Under the pieces are notes generated by a model that was given only the letters and a program-made list of their open reading frames with translations, searched no databases and was not told where the DNA came from. 56,630 nt of DNA from contig JAHDEN010000004.1 of assembly GCA_020628815.1 (NCBI GenBank), forward strand, positions 1 to 56,630, read 5' to 3'. Made by a program: the position numbers and the translations under genes. The stretch is from Chloroflexota bacterium (GTDB lineage: Bacteria; Chloroflexota; Anaerolineae; Promineifilales; Promineifilaceae). Position 1 is the stretch's first letter. Each line of letters starts with the position of its first letter. Below are positions 9,718-19,281 of this stretch, piece by piece.

Positions 9718-12700
9718 ATGAATTTAAACAGATTTTCAAAAGAGAAAGTATTGGGTGCAACCTTTGCACTTTCATTCGGACTTATCGCTTTATTTGGTGT
9801 TTTGAACCAATTTGATGTTCCACTGGTTTCTGAGGTGAGTGCCGCCCCGCCTAGCGAGACACTTACGGTAACAATTTTTCAAGATACAAATGGGAATGGG
9901 TCTCTTGATGTTGCAGAGACTGATCGAATTGACGGTGTAACCGTTTCCCTTTTTGGGGCGGATAGTGGGGCAACAGCCGCATGTGCCACAGCTGCAACCA
10001 ATTTGAATGGAACCGCAACGTTTGCCCCAGCCGATACGGTAACTTGTACCGGTGAGGTTGTGCGTGTTGAAGTTAATTCGGCCGACTACCCGGCAGGCCT
10101 TTTGGTTGGCCCAGTCAACACGGTTGACGATGATGCAGACGCCAGCACATCAACCTATGAAGATAGTGCGACAGATGCGTCGCCCATCGTTCAAATGGTT
10201 GATCTGAGCAGCCCGCAAACTATCAACATTTCAGTCATCAATCCGGCCGAGTACACCTGCTCTGCCGCAGACGCCTATTTATTTGTCCCTTGTTATATCA
10301 ACGGTGATCCATTAATTGCGGGTGGTGCGGCCGATATGGACGCTTTTGTAGGTTTCCCGTACACCGCAACCGGCTCAGCCTTTGATCCACAAGATCCGGC
10401 TAACCCTGATATTAACGTGGTAGAGCCTGATCATTTGGCCGTTGGGTCACAAATCGGATCAACTTGGGGTGTCGCTTATAGCCGTCAGCAACAGCTGGCA
10501 TTTACGGCCGCCTTCCTAAAACGGCACGTTGGCTTAGGCCCGTTGGGGCTAGATGGGATTTACGCTGTAGACATGTCTGATGGGGGGCCATCTGCCACTG
10601 TTGCCAACTGGTTAGAGGTAGAAGTTGATTTAGGCGTTGACATCGGTGTATCGCTGGTAGACTCAAACCCTGACCGAGGTTTAGACGCGTCGACAGACCC
10701 TAGCCATGACGCGGGGGTGTTCGACAGCATCGCAACAATCGGCTTAGGTGATATCGATATCGTAGATGATGAACTGCTTGATCCCGATCAAACCCGTGGA
10801 GATGGGTGGGTTGATCATGAATATCTGTTTTTAGTGGATGTGGCGAACAAAGACGTGTTGGTCGTGGATACGGTCGATAAAAACTTGGTCACCACATACG
10901 ACATTCCTGCCCCAACGACCGCCTGTGTCAACGGCGAACACCGGCCGTGGGCCATTAACTATCATGAAGGTAGCCTGTATGTTGGTTTGATTTGTGATGG
11001 GTCCACTGACACAGCAAATCTTTTAAACGAGGGGCCAAACAGCAACTTGGAAGCCATCGTTTATGAGTATGACGTTGTGGCTGAATTGCGCAGCGAGACT
11101 CCGCCAGCGGCCGGAACCGCTGCACCTGTCACAATTTTGCGTGAGCCACTTGATTATGCTCGCGGGCCAGTTTGGAAAGAAAGCAATTGCCCTGTGACAA
11201 GCAGTTGGCACCCATGGCTCGATTCTTCGAACCCACATCCGTTAGGGACAGATGTGCCTCTGTTTGGCCCAGATGATATTGAGCGGGAGCGGATCTGCTG
11301 GCCGACACCGATTTTGTCTGATCTCGAATTTTCAGACGATGGGAATATGCTGCTTTCGTTTATGGATCGGAGCTCTCACCAGTGGGGCTTTTTCAACTAT
11401 GGTTTAGACGAAACTGATGACCAGACTTTGTATGAATTGATGGCTGGTGGAGATGTGTTGATGGCATGCCCTGACAATACCGGAACCTTCATCCTAGAAG
11501 ATGATGGGGAATGTGGAGGGCTCGTTTCAAACTCTGATCCTGCCAATGCGCAAGGGCCTGGCGGCCGGGAATTCTTTTACGGTGATGGCTGGTATTTTGA
11601 AATTGATAGCCATAACGAAACGGCCAACGCCGGTTTGGCAGTGCTACCCGGTGCTAGCGAAGTCGTCGTGGCCGGAATGAACCCATGGCAAAATGATTAT
11701 TATTCAAGCGGTGGGGTCAACTGGTTTAACACAACCAACGGCGACCCACGCGCTCCTGGTTATATGCTGTTTGCATCAGTTAACACTTCGTCCCCAACTG
11801 CGCAACCTGGAACGCAGGGTAAAGCTGGCGGATTAGGCGACTTAGAGGCGATTTGCCCCGCCATCCCTCAACAAATGGGAGATTTTGTCTGGTTTGATAT
11901 GAATCAAAATGGTGTACAAGACCCTGGCGAACAGCCGCTTGAGGGTGTAACCGTTCATCTGCAACAGCCTAATGGCACGTTCAACACAACCACGACAGAC
12001 GCCAACGGCTTCTATCTGTTTAATGTGGATAATCGGACCGACTACACCCTTGGGTTTGATGCCAGCACCAGCACAACGACACTGCCCGGTGGAGCCAGCG
12101 CTCAGGATTTGGTGCCAACAAAACATGGTCTGACCTCAACAACATCGTTGAATGACTCCGATCTAAGCCCAACAGAAACGGTGACGGTTAACGGGGATGA
12201 ATTGCCGAGTGCGACGTTTACCTCCGGCAATCCGGGCAACAGCGATCACACCGTTGATGCTGGATTTGCGCTGACATATGACCTTGCTTTGGTCGTCATC
12301 TTAGAATCGGGTCAGTCGCCTAACGTAACGCTGAATGAGATTGTGGACTATGAAATCATTGTCAAAAATCAGTCGAGCACCAACTCTGGAGCGTTTACGA
12401 CAACGGTAGAAATTCCGGCCGGAATGAGCCTGGATACGGTGACAGGGACAAACTGGACAACCGACGCGCAGCCTGGAGATGTTGGAACGATTGTGCTTAC
12501 CTTCAACGGAGATTTGCCACCAGATGCAACTTCAGTCATCCAACTTGGCTTAAGCGTGGATGATGTGACCGATGCGCCGTTTAGAGTTTGGGCTGAAATC
12601 TCGGCCGATTCTTCAGGTGATTTTGGTACAACGGATGAAGACTCTGTGCCTGACACAGATACCGGTAGCGATGCCGGTCCCGGCTCTGGGGATGATCCCA

Positions 12701-15663
12701 ATGATCTAGTTGATAACCACAACGATATCGACTTGGATGAGCCGCCTAATGATGAAGATGACAACGACTTTGAAGATGTGGTCATTAATCTGATTTATGA
12801 CCTCGCATTGATTAAAACACTGGCGACCGGCCAACCTGCATTGGTCGCAACAGATGCAACGGTTAATTATGTGATTACGGTTGCCAACCAAGGAAACGTG
12901 CCGTCAAATGAAATTGTGGTTACAGATCAGATCCCGACTGGTATGAGCCTAGCTTCTGCGGCCGGTGCTGGCTGGTCTTGCCCGGCCGTTGCTGGTGCAA
13001 CCGGATCGTTTGATTGTACACACTCGGCCGGACTGGCTCCCGATGTCCAAACCACCATCGCTGTTGCGTTAACCATCGATGATGCCAGCAACGCTCCATT
13101 CCGTAACTGGGCCGAAATCTCTGATGATTCGGCCGAAGATTACGCCACCACAGACGAAGACTCCACGCCGGACACAAACGTGGGGGATGATAACGGCCCT
13201 GATTTTGGGGACGATCCAAACGACGAGTACAGCAATCATAACGACATCGACTTAGATGATCCTGCCAACGATGAAGACGACAACGACTATGAAGACGTTG
13301 GTATCGACGCCAACTATGACCTTGCTTTGATCAACATTTTGGCCCCAGGGCAGTCGCCTCAGGTTGGGCAAGATGAGGATGTTACATTTAACCTGATTGT
13401 TGGAAACCAAGGTAACGTGCCGTCCGGCGTGTTTACCGTTACCAATCAAATTCCAGAAGGGTTGAGCTTTGTATCGATCACCGGAACCAACTGGACCACA
13501 ACGGCCCAACCTGGTGACACCGGTGAAGTGATTTTTGTGTATCAGGGTGATCTGCCCCCGGGCGACACGTCAACCGTAGAAATGGTTTTACGGGTAGATG
13601 ACCCGTCTCAGGCTGAATTCCGTGACTGGGCTGAAATTTCTGACGACTCATCTGAGGATTACAACACGACTGATGAAGACTCGACCCCGGATGGGAATGT
13701 GGGGAATGACGATGGCCCAGGAGTGGGGCAGCCCCCCAATGATGATGTCGATAATCACGACGATATTTCATTAGATGAACCCCCTGGCGATGAAGATGAC
13801 AATGACTACGCTGAGATAACTATCGCATCTCGCTATGACCTATCGCTTGTAAAAGTTCTGGCCAATGGGCAGGCGGCCGTGGTTTCGGTGAACGATGTTG
13901 TGAACTACAACATCGTTGTGATGAACCAAGGGAATGTTGATTCAAACGACTTTGTCGTGACGGACCAAATCCCAGCAGGCATGAGTTTTGCGGCTGCGGC
14001 CGGGACCGATTGGACCTGCCCCGCCAGTGCTGGAGATACCGGTGCGATTGCATGCTCCTTTGGCGGCAGCTTGGCTCCGTCAGAAAAAATCACCCTGTCG
14101 CTTTCTTTGCGGGTAGATAGTGTTAGCAACGCCCCGTTCCGTAATTGGGCCGAGATTTCAGAAAATTCGGCCGATGATTACGGCACAACGGATGAAGATT
14201 CAACACCGGACACCAATACCGGTAGTGACGATGCCCCAGGTTTGGGGACCAGCCCGAATGATGACGTTGATAACCACAACGATGTGATGTTAGACGAGCC
14301 AGCCAACGACGAAGACGACAACGATTACGAAGATGTCGATGTCATGGTGATGTATGACCTTGCACTGGTTAAGTCTCTTTTCTCGGGGCAAGCTTCAAAT
14401 GTCGCATTGGGTGACCAAGTGAGCTACCTCATCCGTGTTCAAAACCAAGGGACCGTCAACTCAGGCGACTTTACTGTGCGTGACACGATCCCCGGCGGCA
14501 TGAGCTATGTCAGCGGTAGCGGCATTGATTGGACCTGTGGGGCGAGTGCGGGTGATACCGGCAATGTGATTTGTACGTTTGGCGGGGATTTGAACCCAGG
14601 CGATGAAACGTTACTCACCCTCCGTTTGAGTGTGGATGATGCGTCGAAGCAGCCATTCCGCAACTGGGCAGAAATCGCATCTGATTCATCGGGCGACTTT
14701 GGTGTCAACGACAAAGACTCTGTGCCAAACGACAACAACGGTAGCGATCCCGATGCGGGCGATGGGGGAACCGGCAGTGATCCGGTCATCGATCATGACG
14801 ATATTGAGCATGACGACCCCGCCTACGATGACCCAACCGAAGATGAAGACGATAGCGACTACGAAGACATTACGACCGCCATCCTGTTAGAGCTTGGTGA
14901 CCTTGTGTGGCACGACGTAGACAACGATGGATTGTATGAACCAAACGACGGGGAGATCGGACTCGACAATGTGGCGATCGAACTGCTCGATTCAAGCGGA
15001 AATGTGATCCGCACAACAACCACGGCTAACGGGGGTAAATACCTCTTTTCTAATTTGCCAGAAGGGCAGTATCAGGTTCGTATCCCGACTCCACCCGCTT
15101 CTTATCCGGCCAGCAGCGGGCCGACCGACATGACTGACAGCCGCATCAACAACGATGATAACGGTGATCAAGCAACCGAAGGTGGCCCAACACTTGGACC
15201 GATTGTGACCTTGACCCCGAACCAAGAGCCAACAAATGATGGCGATACAAGTGATCTGAGCGACTTGACCATTGACTTTGGTTTTTATGACCCGACAGAT
15301 GGGACAACGGCCGTGACGCTGATCGCCTTTACCGGCACCAGCGTAGACAAAACAGTTGCCCTAGCTTGGGAAACCGGAACAGAAATCGACAACTTCGGAT
15401 TTTATCTGGTTCGTACCCGCACGCCGGTGATGCCGGTTGACCCTGATCTGAGGGCTGCACTTGGCCCGGTTTTGACCAAGGTCGAGGGTGGAACTGGACA
15501 AGGTGACACCTATACCTTTACTGACACGGTGGATGAGTATGGGGTGTATTACTACTGGCTGGTTGATGTTGAAACAGACGGTGATGTAAATATTGAAGAG
15601 CAGCCGGTACGCATAACAACTGATCGATTCCGTCGCTACTTTTTACCAATCGCTTCTAGCTAA
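9718..15663 (+). CDS. Giant secreted adhesin-like protein with SdrD-B and five DUF11-like repeats
   Basis: This 1981-residue secreted protein starts with a signal peptide (VLGATFALSFGLIALFGVL...EVSAA). A Cna/SdrD-B-like domain follows at residues 45-150. Residues 175-715 are a large unrecognised region, possibly a beta-propeller. A second SdrD-B domain lies at about 719-850 ('GDFVWFDMNQNGVQDPGEQP'). Five DUF11-like repeats of exactly 173 residues run from 854 to about 1718, each ending in an Asp-rich linker of the 'DEDDNDYEDV' type that could bind Ca2+. A third SdrD-B domain starts at about 1724 ('LGDLVWHDVDNDGLYEPNDG'). Near 1867 comes a beta domain ('ALAWETGTEIDNFGFYLVRT') of the kind placed just before C-terminal sorting tails. 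The protein ends in RRYFLPIASS. No LPxTG motif is present. It probably acts in adhesion or as a sheath component. The C25 peptidase gene starts 6 bases after its stop. Confidence 0.88.
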   Translation: MNLNRFSKEKVLGATFALSFGLIALFGVLNQFDVPLVSEVSAAPPSETLTVTIFQDTNGNGSLDVAETDRIDGVTVSLFGADSGATAACATAATNLNGTATFAPADTVTCTGEVVRVEVNSADYPAGLLVGPVNTVDDDADASTSTYEDSATDASPIVQMVDLSSPQTINISVINPAEYTCSAADAYLFVPCYINGDPLIAGGAADMDAFVGFPYTATGSAFDPQDPANPDINVVEPDHLAVGSQIGSTWGVAYSRQQQLAFTAAFLKRHVGLGPLGLDGIYAVDMSDGGPSATVANWLEVEVDLGVDIGVSLVDSNPDRGLDASTDPSHDAGVFDSIATIGLGDIDIVDDELLDPDQTRGDGWVDHEYLFLVDVANKDVLVVDTVDKNLVTTYDIPAPTTACVNGEHRPWAINYHEGSLYVGLICDGSTDTANLLNEGPNSNLEAIVYEYDVVAELRSETPPAAGTAAPVTILREPLDYARGPVWKESNCPVTSSWHPWLDSSNPHPLGTDVPLFGPDDIERERICWPTPILSDLEFSDDGNMLLSFMDRSSHQWGFFNYGLDETDDQTLYELMAGGDVLMACPDNTGTFILEDDGECGGLVSNSDPANAQGPGGREFFYGDGWYFEIDSHNETANAGLAVLPGASEVVVAGMNPWQNDYYSSGGVNWFNTTNGDPRAPGYMLFASVNTSSPTAQPGTQGKAGGLGDLEAICPAIPQQMGDFVWFDMNQNGVQDPGEQPLEGVTVHLQQPNGTFNTTTTDANGFYLFNVDNRTDYTLGFDASTSTTTLPGGASAQDLVPTKHGLTSTTSLNDSDLSPTETVTVNGDELPSATFTSGNPGNSDHTVDAGFALTYDLALVVILESGQSPNVTLNEIVDYEIIVKNQSSTNSGAFTTTVEIPAGMSLDTVTGTNWTTDAQPGDVGTIVLTFNGDLPPDATSVIQLGLSVDDVTDAPFRVWAEISADSSGDFGTTDEDSVPDTDTGSDAGPGSGDDPNDLVDNHNDIDLDEPPNDEDDNDFEDVVINLIYDLALIKTLATGQPALVATDATVNYVITVANQGNVPSNEIVVTDQIPTGMSLASAAGAGWSCPAVAGATGSFDCTHSAGLAPDVQTTIAVALTIDDASNAPFRNWAEISDDSAEDYATTDEDSTPDTNVGDDNGPDFGDDPNDEYSNHNDIDLDDPANDEDDNDYEDVGIDANYDLALINILAPGQSPQVGQDEDVTFNLIVGNQGNVPSGVFTVTNQIPEGLSFVSITGTNWTTTAQPGDTGEVIFVYQGDLPPGDTSTVEMVLRVDDPSQAEFRDWAEISDDSSEDYNTTDEDSTPDGNVGNDDGPGVGQPPNDDVDNHDDISLDEPPGDEDDNDYAEITIASRYDLSLVKVLANGQAAVVSVNDVVNYNIVVMNQGNVDSNDFVVTDQIPAGMSFAAAAGTDWTCPASAGDTGAIACSFGGSLAPSEKITLSLSLRVDSVSNAPFRNWAEISENSADDYGTTDEDSTPDTNTGSDDAPGLGTSPNDDVDNHNDVMLDEPANDEDDNDYEDVDVMVMYDLALVKSLFSGQASNVALGDQVSYLIRVQNQGTVNSGDFTVRDTIPGGMSYVSGSGIDWTCGASAGDTGNVICTFGGDLNPGDETLLTLRLSVDDASKQPFRNWAEIASDSSGDFGVNDKDSVPNDNNGSDPDAGDGGTGSDPVIDHDDIEHDDPAYDDPTEDEDDSDYEDITTAILLELGDLVWHDVDNDGLYEPNDGEIGLDNVAIELLDSSGNVIRTTTTANGGKYLFSNLPEGQYQVRIPTPPASYPASSGPTDMTDSRINNDDNGDQATEGGPTLGPIVTLTPNQEPTNDGDTSDLSDLTIDFGFYDPTDGTTAVTLIAFTGTSVDKTVALAWETGTEIDNFGFYLVRTRTPVMPVDPDLRAALGPVLTKVEGGTGQGDTYTFTDTVDEYGVYYYWLVDVETDGDVNIEEQPVRITTDRFRRYFLPIASS
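12277..14871 (+). repeat. Five tandem 519-bp (173-residue) coding repeats
   Basis: Each unit starts at the conserved codons for YDL[AS]L, at 12277, 12796, 13315, 13834 and 14353; the spacing is exactly 519 bases every time. The units share 'NQGNV', 'IP.GMS', 'APFRNWAEISDDS', 'TTDEDSTPD' and 'NDEDDNDYEDV' landmarks but differ a good deal in bases and residues, so they are old duplications with length held fixed. The last unit has a variant ending (YDDPTEDEDDSDYEDI). Confidence 0.95.
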
Positions 15664-15669
15664 TCCTTG

Positions 15670-18522
15670 ATGACACATGTTCGCACCATCGCGGCCGGGT
15701 TGTTTCTAGGGCTCATTATGATGGCAAACACAGGCTGGATAACGGCCGAACCAATCGAAGAACTAAACCGGTTTGAGCCTGAAATAACCGAGCTGCCCGA
15801 CGGGTTGCATGTCGCTTGGCATCTGCCTCCGGCCGTCTTTAGGGACGGGGCTTGGACCGTTGATCAATTTGCCACAGATCAAACGGCCGGTCATTACGAA
15901 CTGCCACTGCGGTCGTTCGGGATCGCATTACCGGCCGACGCTGACCCAACCCTGACGGTGTTAGATGTGACCGACTCAAAGCCGATCCGGCTCAATAGCG
16001 ATCTCCGCATCGCCCCCAAACCAGAAGGAATAGAACGGGATGCTGACGGTTCAATTGTGGGTGGTGGCTTTCTAGATGTGGCTCCACTGGTCGAGCAACC
16101 CTCAGAAATCGCATCGTTGCAAGGGGTTGGCACGATGGCCGGTGTCCGGCTGGCAAGGCTTGAGGTCCGGCCGCTGATTGCGACTGCCAACGGCCAACAG
16201 CTTCAGTCGATCAGCCATGTGGAGCTAAAAATCGAGTTTAACTCGTCGATAGAACAGCGTACGGGTGGGACCCGAGCGAATCAAGATTTAAATAGAGAGT
16301 TGTTGCAGCATGTAATCAACCCATCCCACTTAGACCCGCTGCCCCGACAAGCAAGCAAAAGCGGGTTGATTAGTAACCGGCCCACCGTTTTTATCGAGAC
16401 CGATGAAACGGCCGGAATGGTGAAAGTGAGCTACGCAGAATTGCAGGCGGCCGGTTTTCCAGTTGAAGCACATGACTTGACCACTTATCGCCTGTATCGG
16501 GGCGATAGCGAAATCGCTTGGCACGTCATAGGTTCAGGAGCAAACGCTGACCGCTTGGAGACGGGTGAGAGTCTGGTTTTTTATGCACCGGCTAAGCACA
16601 GCCGCTGGATGGTTGGACAGGTTTTCAAGCTAGTCGCTGATTTTGAGCCTGGCCGTCAATTCGCCTCGATTTCGGCCGCTCCCGCATCATTTCCTGATGG
16701 AGCCCGCACCGTCTCTGTGGTGGCTGAAGAGGATTTGGTTTACACACCACAATGTTTCTGTGGATCGTTGCCCCTTGGCCGTGACGGGGACCGCTGGATA
16801 TGGAAAGAGCTAAAACGGCCCAATGCGGCCTCGGCCGATTTTGCGATTGAGACCCCCGATTTTGACTCTGGGCAAAAGGGGAAGCTAAACATTTGGTTTA
16901 TCGGCTTTACCGATCTTGAAGAAGAAAATGATCATCGCGCTCGGGTTGAGCTTAATGGACAGCATTTGGGCACACTGTTGTGGGATGGCAAAGCTGCTCG
17001 CCAAGGGGTGTTCGATATCCCGGCCGGTCTGTTGGCTGAGTCAAACAGCGTGACGGTTATTTTGGAAGAAACTGACGCTTTGTTTGATGGCGTTTGGGTA
17101 GATGCGATTCAAATCGATTATGTGTTAGCCGATGATGTTTCTGGGTTATCCGAGCAACTTAGCTTTCGTGGGGAAAATTCGCGTAGTGAGTATGAAGTTG
17201 CAGTCGCGGCCAACCAAGCAGATGCTTTTGATGTGACTGACCCAGACGCACCCATCTTGCTAAATAACACACAGCTAAACAACGGCCGACTAACGTTTGC
17301 AGACGGAACAACAGGAACTCACTTTTATCAAATTACTCCCTTTAACAGCTATCTCCGGCCGAGTCGGGTGCGAGCCGCTGAGCCGCTGGCCTTTTCCGGT
17401 TATGGTGCTTCGTATCTCGTGATTACGGCCGATGAGTTTGAGAACAGCTTGGACGATCTTGTAGCCTTACGAACCGAGCAAGGGCATCGGGTTGGGGTTG
17501 AGAGCGTGAGCGCTATTTATGACCAATTTGGTCATGGTCAGCCTGATCCGGCCGCTATTCAAGCGTTTCTGAAACACGCTTGGGAAAGCTGGTCGCCACC
17601 GCCACAGGTTGTGGTTCTAGTAGGGGACGGTCACTTTGATCCGCGCCAAAATTTAGCCGGTTCAGCCCCCAGCCTCCTTCCGCCATATTTGGTTGACACC
17701 GATCCGTGGATGGGTGAAACGGCGGCCGACAATCGTTTTGTGACAATGGACGGCCCAGATGACCAGCTGCCGGAAATGGCGATCGGCCGGTTGCCCGTCA
17801 ACTCAACCGCCGAGTTAGAAATCATCATTGAAAAGATGAAAACACATGCCGCCCAGAACGGGTCTGGCAACTGGCTGGGGACGTTTACTCTTGTAAGTGA
17901 TGACACCGATGAAGCTGGGAATTTCGAGGAACAATCGAATGAAATCATACAAACTTTCATGCCCGCTCCATGGCGCACCCAGCACTATGTTTTGCACAAT
18001 GATGCTGAGTCAGGTGATTCGATCTTGAGTTCTTTGAAATCTCGTTGGAATACGGGTCACTCGATGGTGATGTTTACCGGCCATTCCTCGTTTGATCAAT
18101 GGGCCGTTGAGCGGATGTTCCACGAAGATGAAATAAGTTCGCTCCCAAACACGTCACGTTTGCCGTTGGTGATGAGCATGAGCTGCTTTACTAGTTCATT
18201 CCACTATCCGGAAAATGATGTTTTGGATGAGCAATTTATACGGACCGACGGCGGCGCATTGGTGACGTGGGGTGCAACCGGTCTTGGTGTGTCAACGGGC
18301 CACGATTCACTGTCTGCTGGATTTTTAGAAACTATTTTAAATTCAGATCAATCAACGGTTGGGTCGGCCGCAATGGCTGGCAAATTGCAGTTGGTGTTTG
18401 ATCAATCTGCCCATTCTGATTTGCTCGATACGTTTACGTTGTTAGGCGATCCTGCAACCCAGATGGGATTTACAAAACCTGAAGAATTTTATTCTCTCTA
18501 TCTGCCCGTATCGGTCAGATAG
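15670..18522 (+). CDS. Gingipain-type C25 cysteine peptidase, secreted
   Basis: This protein has about 950 residues. I choose the ATG at 15670; a TTG precedes it directly. It starts with a signal peptide (AAGLFLGLIMMANTGWITA) and a long beta-rich N-terminal region (residues 30-570). A caspase-like fold of family C25 then starts at 'SYLVITADEF' and 'VVVLVGDGHFDP'. The catalytic His is in FTGHSSFDQW (about residue 805) and the catalytic Cys in SMSCFTS (about 839). The 34-residue spacing agrees with gingipains as I remember them. Family members include the Bacteroidota type IX secretion sortase PorU, so a role in cutting or attaching surface proteins is conceivable (inference). The C-terminus is YSLYLPVSVR, matching the tail of the adhesin before it. 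It lies between the adhesin and the stalk protein/sortase pair. Confidence 0.85.
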   Translation: MTHVRTIAAGLFLGLIMMANTGWITAEPIEELNRFEPEITELPDGLHVAWHLPPAVFRDGAWTVDQFATDQTAGHYELPLRSFGIALPADADPTLTVLDVTDSKPIRLNSDLRIAPKPEGIERDADGSIVGGGFLDVAPLVEQPSEIASLQGVGTMAGVRLARLEVRPLIATANGQQLQSISHVELKIEFNSSIEQRTGGTRANQDLNRELLQHVINPSHLDPLPRQASKSGLISNRPTVFIETDETAGMVKVSYAELQAAGFPVEAHDLTTYRLYRGDSEIAWHVIGSGANADRLETGESLVFYAPAKHSRWMVGQVFKLVADFEPGRQFASISAAPASFPDGARTVSVVAEEDLVYTPQCFCGSLPLGRDGDRWIWKELKRPNAASADFAIETPDFDSGQKGKLNIWFIGFTDLEEENDHRARVELNGQHLGTLLWDGKAARQGVFDIPAGLLAESNSVTVILEETDALFDGVWVDAIQIDYVLADDVSGLSEQLSFRGENSRSEYEVAVAANQADAFDVTDPDAPILLNNTQLNNGRLTFADGTTGTHFYQITPFNSYLRPSRVRAAEPLAFSGYGASYLVITADEFENSLDDLVALRTEQGHRVGVESVSAIYDQFGHGQPDPAAIQAFLKHAWESWSPPPQVVVLVGDGHFDPRQNLAGSAPSLLPPYLVDTDPWMGETAADNRFVTMDGPDDQLPEMAIGRLPVNSTAELEIIIEKMKTHAAQNGSGNWLGTFTLVSDDTDEAGNFEEQSNEIIQTFMPAPWRTQHYVLHNDAESGDSILSSLKSRWNTGHSMVMFTGHSSFDQWAVERMFHEDEISSLPNTSRLPLVMSMSCFTSSFHYPENDVLDEQFIRTDGGALVTWGATGLGVSTGHDSLSAGFLETILNSDQSTVGSAAMAGKLQLVFDQSAHSDLLDTFTLLGDPATQMGFTKPEEFYSLYLPVSVR

Positions 18523-18569
18523 TTCAAAAGCCGACCGATAATCGGCCGGTTAGTTTGGAGAGTTCGAAG

Positions 18570-19142
18570 ATGACTAATAAATTATCAATTACAAGTTTTA
18601 TCATCTGCCTCGTCGCGCTGTTTGTGTTTGCGCCAGCTGGTGTAAATGTGGCCCATGCGGGATTCACACCCACGCCAGAGCCGACAAGTACGTCGGTTCC
18701 CCCCACGGCTACAAACACGATTGTGCCACCGACCAGCACTCAAATCCCTGCGACGAGTACCCCGATCCCGGCACAGCCCACAGCGACCAACACGCTCATT
18801 CCAGCACCTACAAATACACCAACGTCTGGTGGGAACAACCCCCAACCGGCCGCGACTTCAACCCCTTCCCCCACGCCTCAACAATCAACAAGTGGGGCCA
18901 GCCAGCCAACTGCAACCCAAGCATTGGCAACTCCGGTGCCCCGAGCTGCAATTCCTGCTAACCCACCGGCCGCTCCAGCATTGGGTGAAGGGTATTCGCT
19001 TGGCTTTTTGTTGGCGGTAAACGGCATCTTGCTTTTGGTTTTGGTGGGATTATTCTTTGCCTGGCGGGCCGTTTCCAAAACTGCCCCAGTTGTTGAACCA
19101 TCCGCTTCAAAAACTGATAAAAAGAAAAAAGATCGTCGTTAA
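18570..19142 (+). CDS. Pro-Thr-rich stalk protein with C-terminal membrane anchor
   Basis: This protein has about 190 residues. I choose the ATG at 18570, which has GGAG 9 bases upstream, over the TTG at 18555. A signal peptide ends near 'GVNVAHA'. A stalk of about 100 residues rich in Pro, Thr, Ser and Ala follows ('TPTPEPTSTSVPPTATNT' and similar). Near the end come a hydrophobic helix ('LGFLLAVNGILLLVLVGLFF') and a basic tail (KTDKKKKDRR). This order of a disordered wall-spanning stalk, membrane segment and positive tail resembles a sortase signal, but the motif before the helix (APALGEGYS) is not LPxTG. It could be a sortase substrate with an unknown motif, or a simple membrane-anchored spacer. 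Its neighbours are the C25 peptidase and the sortase. Confidence 0.75.
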   Translation: MTNKLSITSFIICLVALFVFAPAGVNVAHAGFTPTPEPTSTSVPPTATNTIVPPTSTQIPATSTPIPAQPTATNTLIPAPTNTPTSGGNNPQPAATSTPSPTPQQSTSGASQPTATQALATPVPRAAIPANPPAAPALGEGYSLGFLLAVNGILLLVLVGLFFAWRAVSKTAPVVEPSASKTDKKKKDRR

Positions 19143-19198
19143 CCTAAAGTTTTTTTCGACCTTATTTTAATCAAACTAGGACTTTCGCTTGCAAGGAG

Positions 19199-19217
19199 CC
19201 CTGAGCTTGTCGAAGGG
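19199..19217. repeat. Dispersed-repeat sequence CCCTGAGCTTGTCGAAGGG
   Basis: This 19-base word (or its complement) is well known to me as a short dispersed repeat in many environmental bacterial genomes. Here it sits in the 139-base gap between the stalk protein and the sortase. I found one copy in the window. Its function is unknown. Confidence 0.6.
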
Positions 19218-19281
19218 TGTTCTCGCAGTTACTGAACATGTATAAAGCGCAAGTCCTACAAACACATCATTCTGAAAGATC

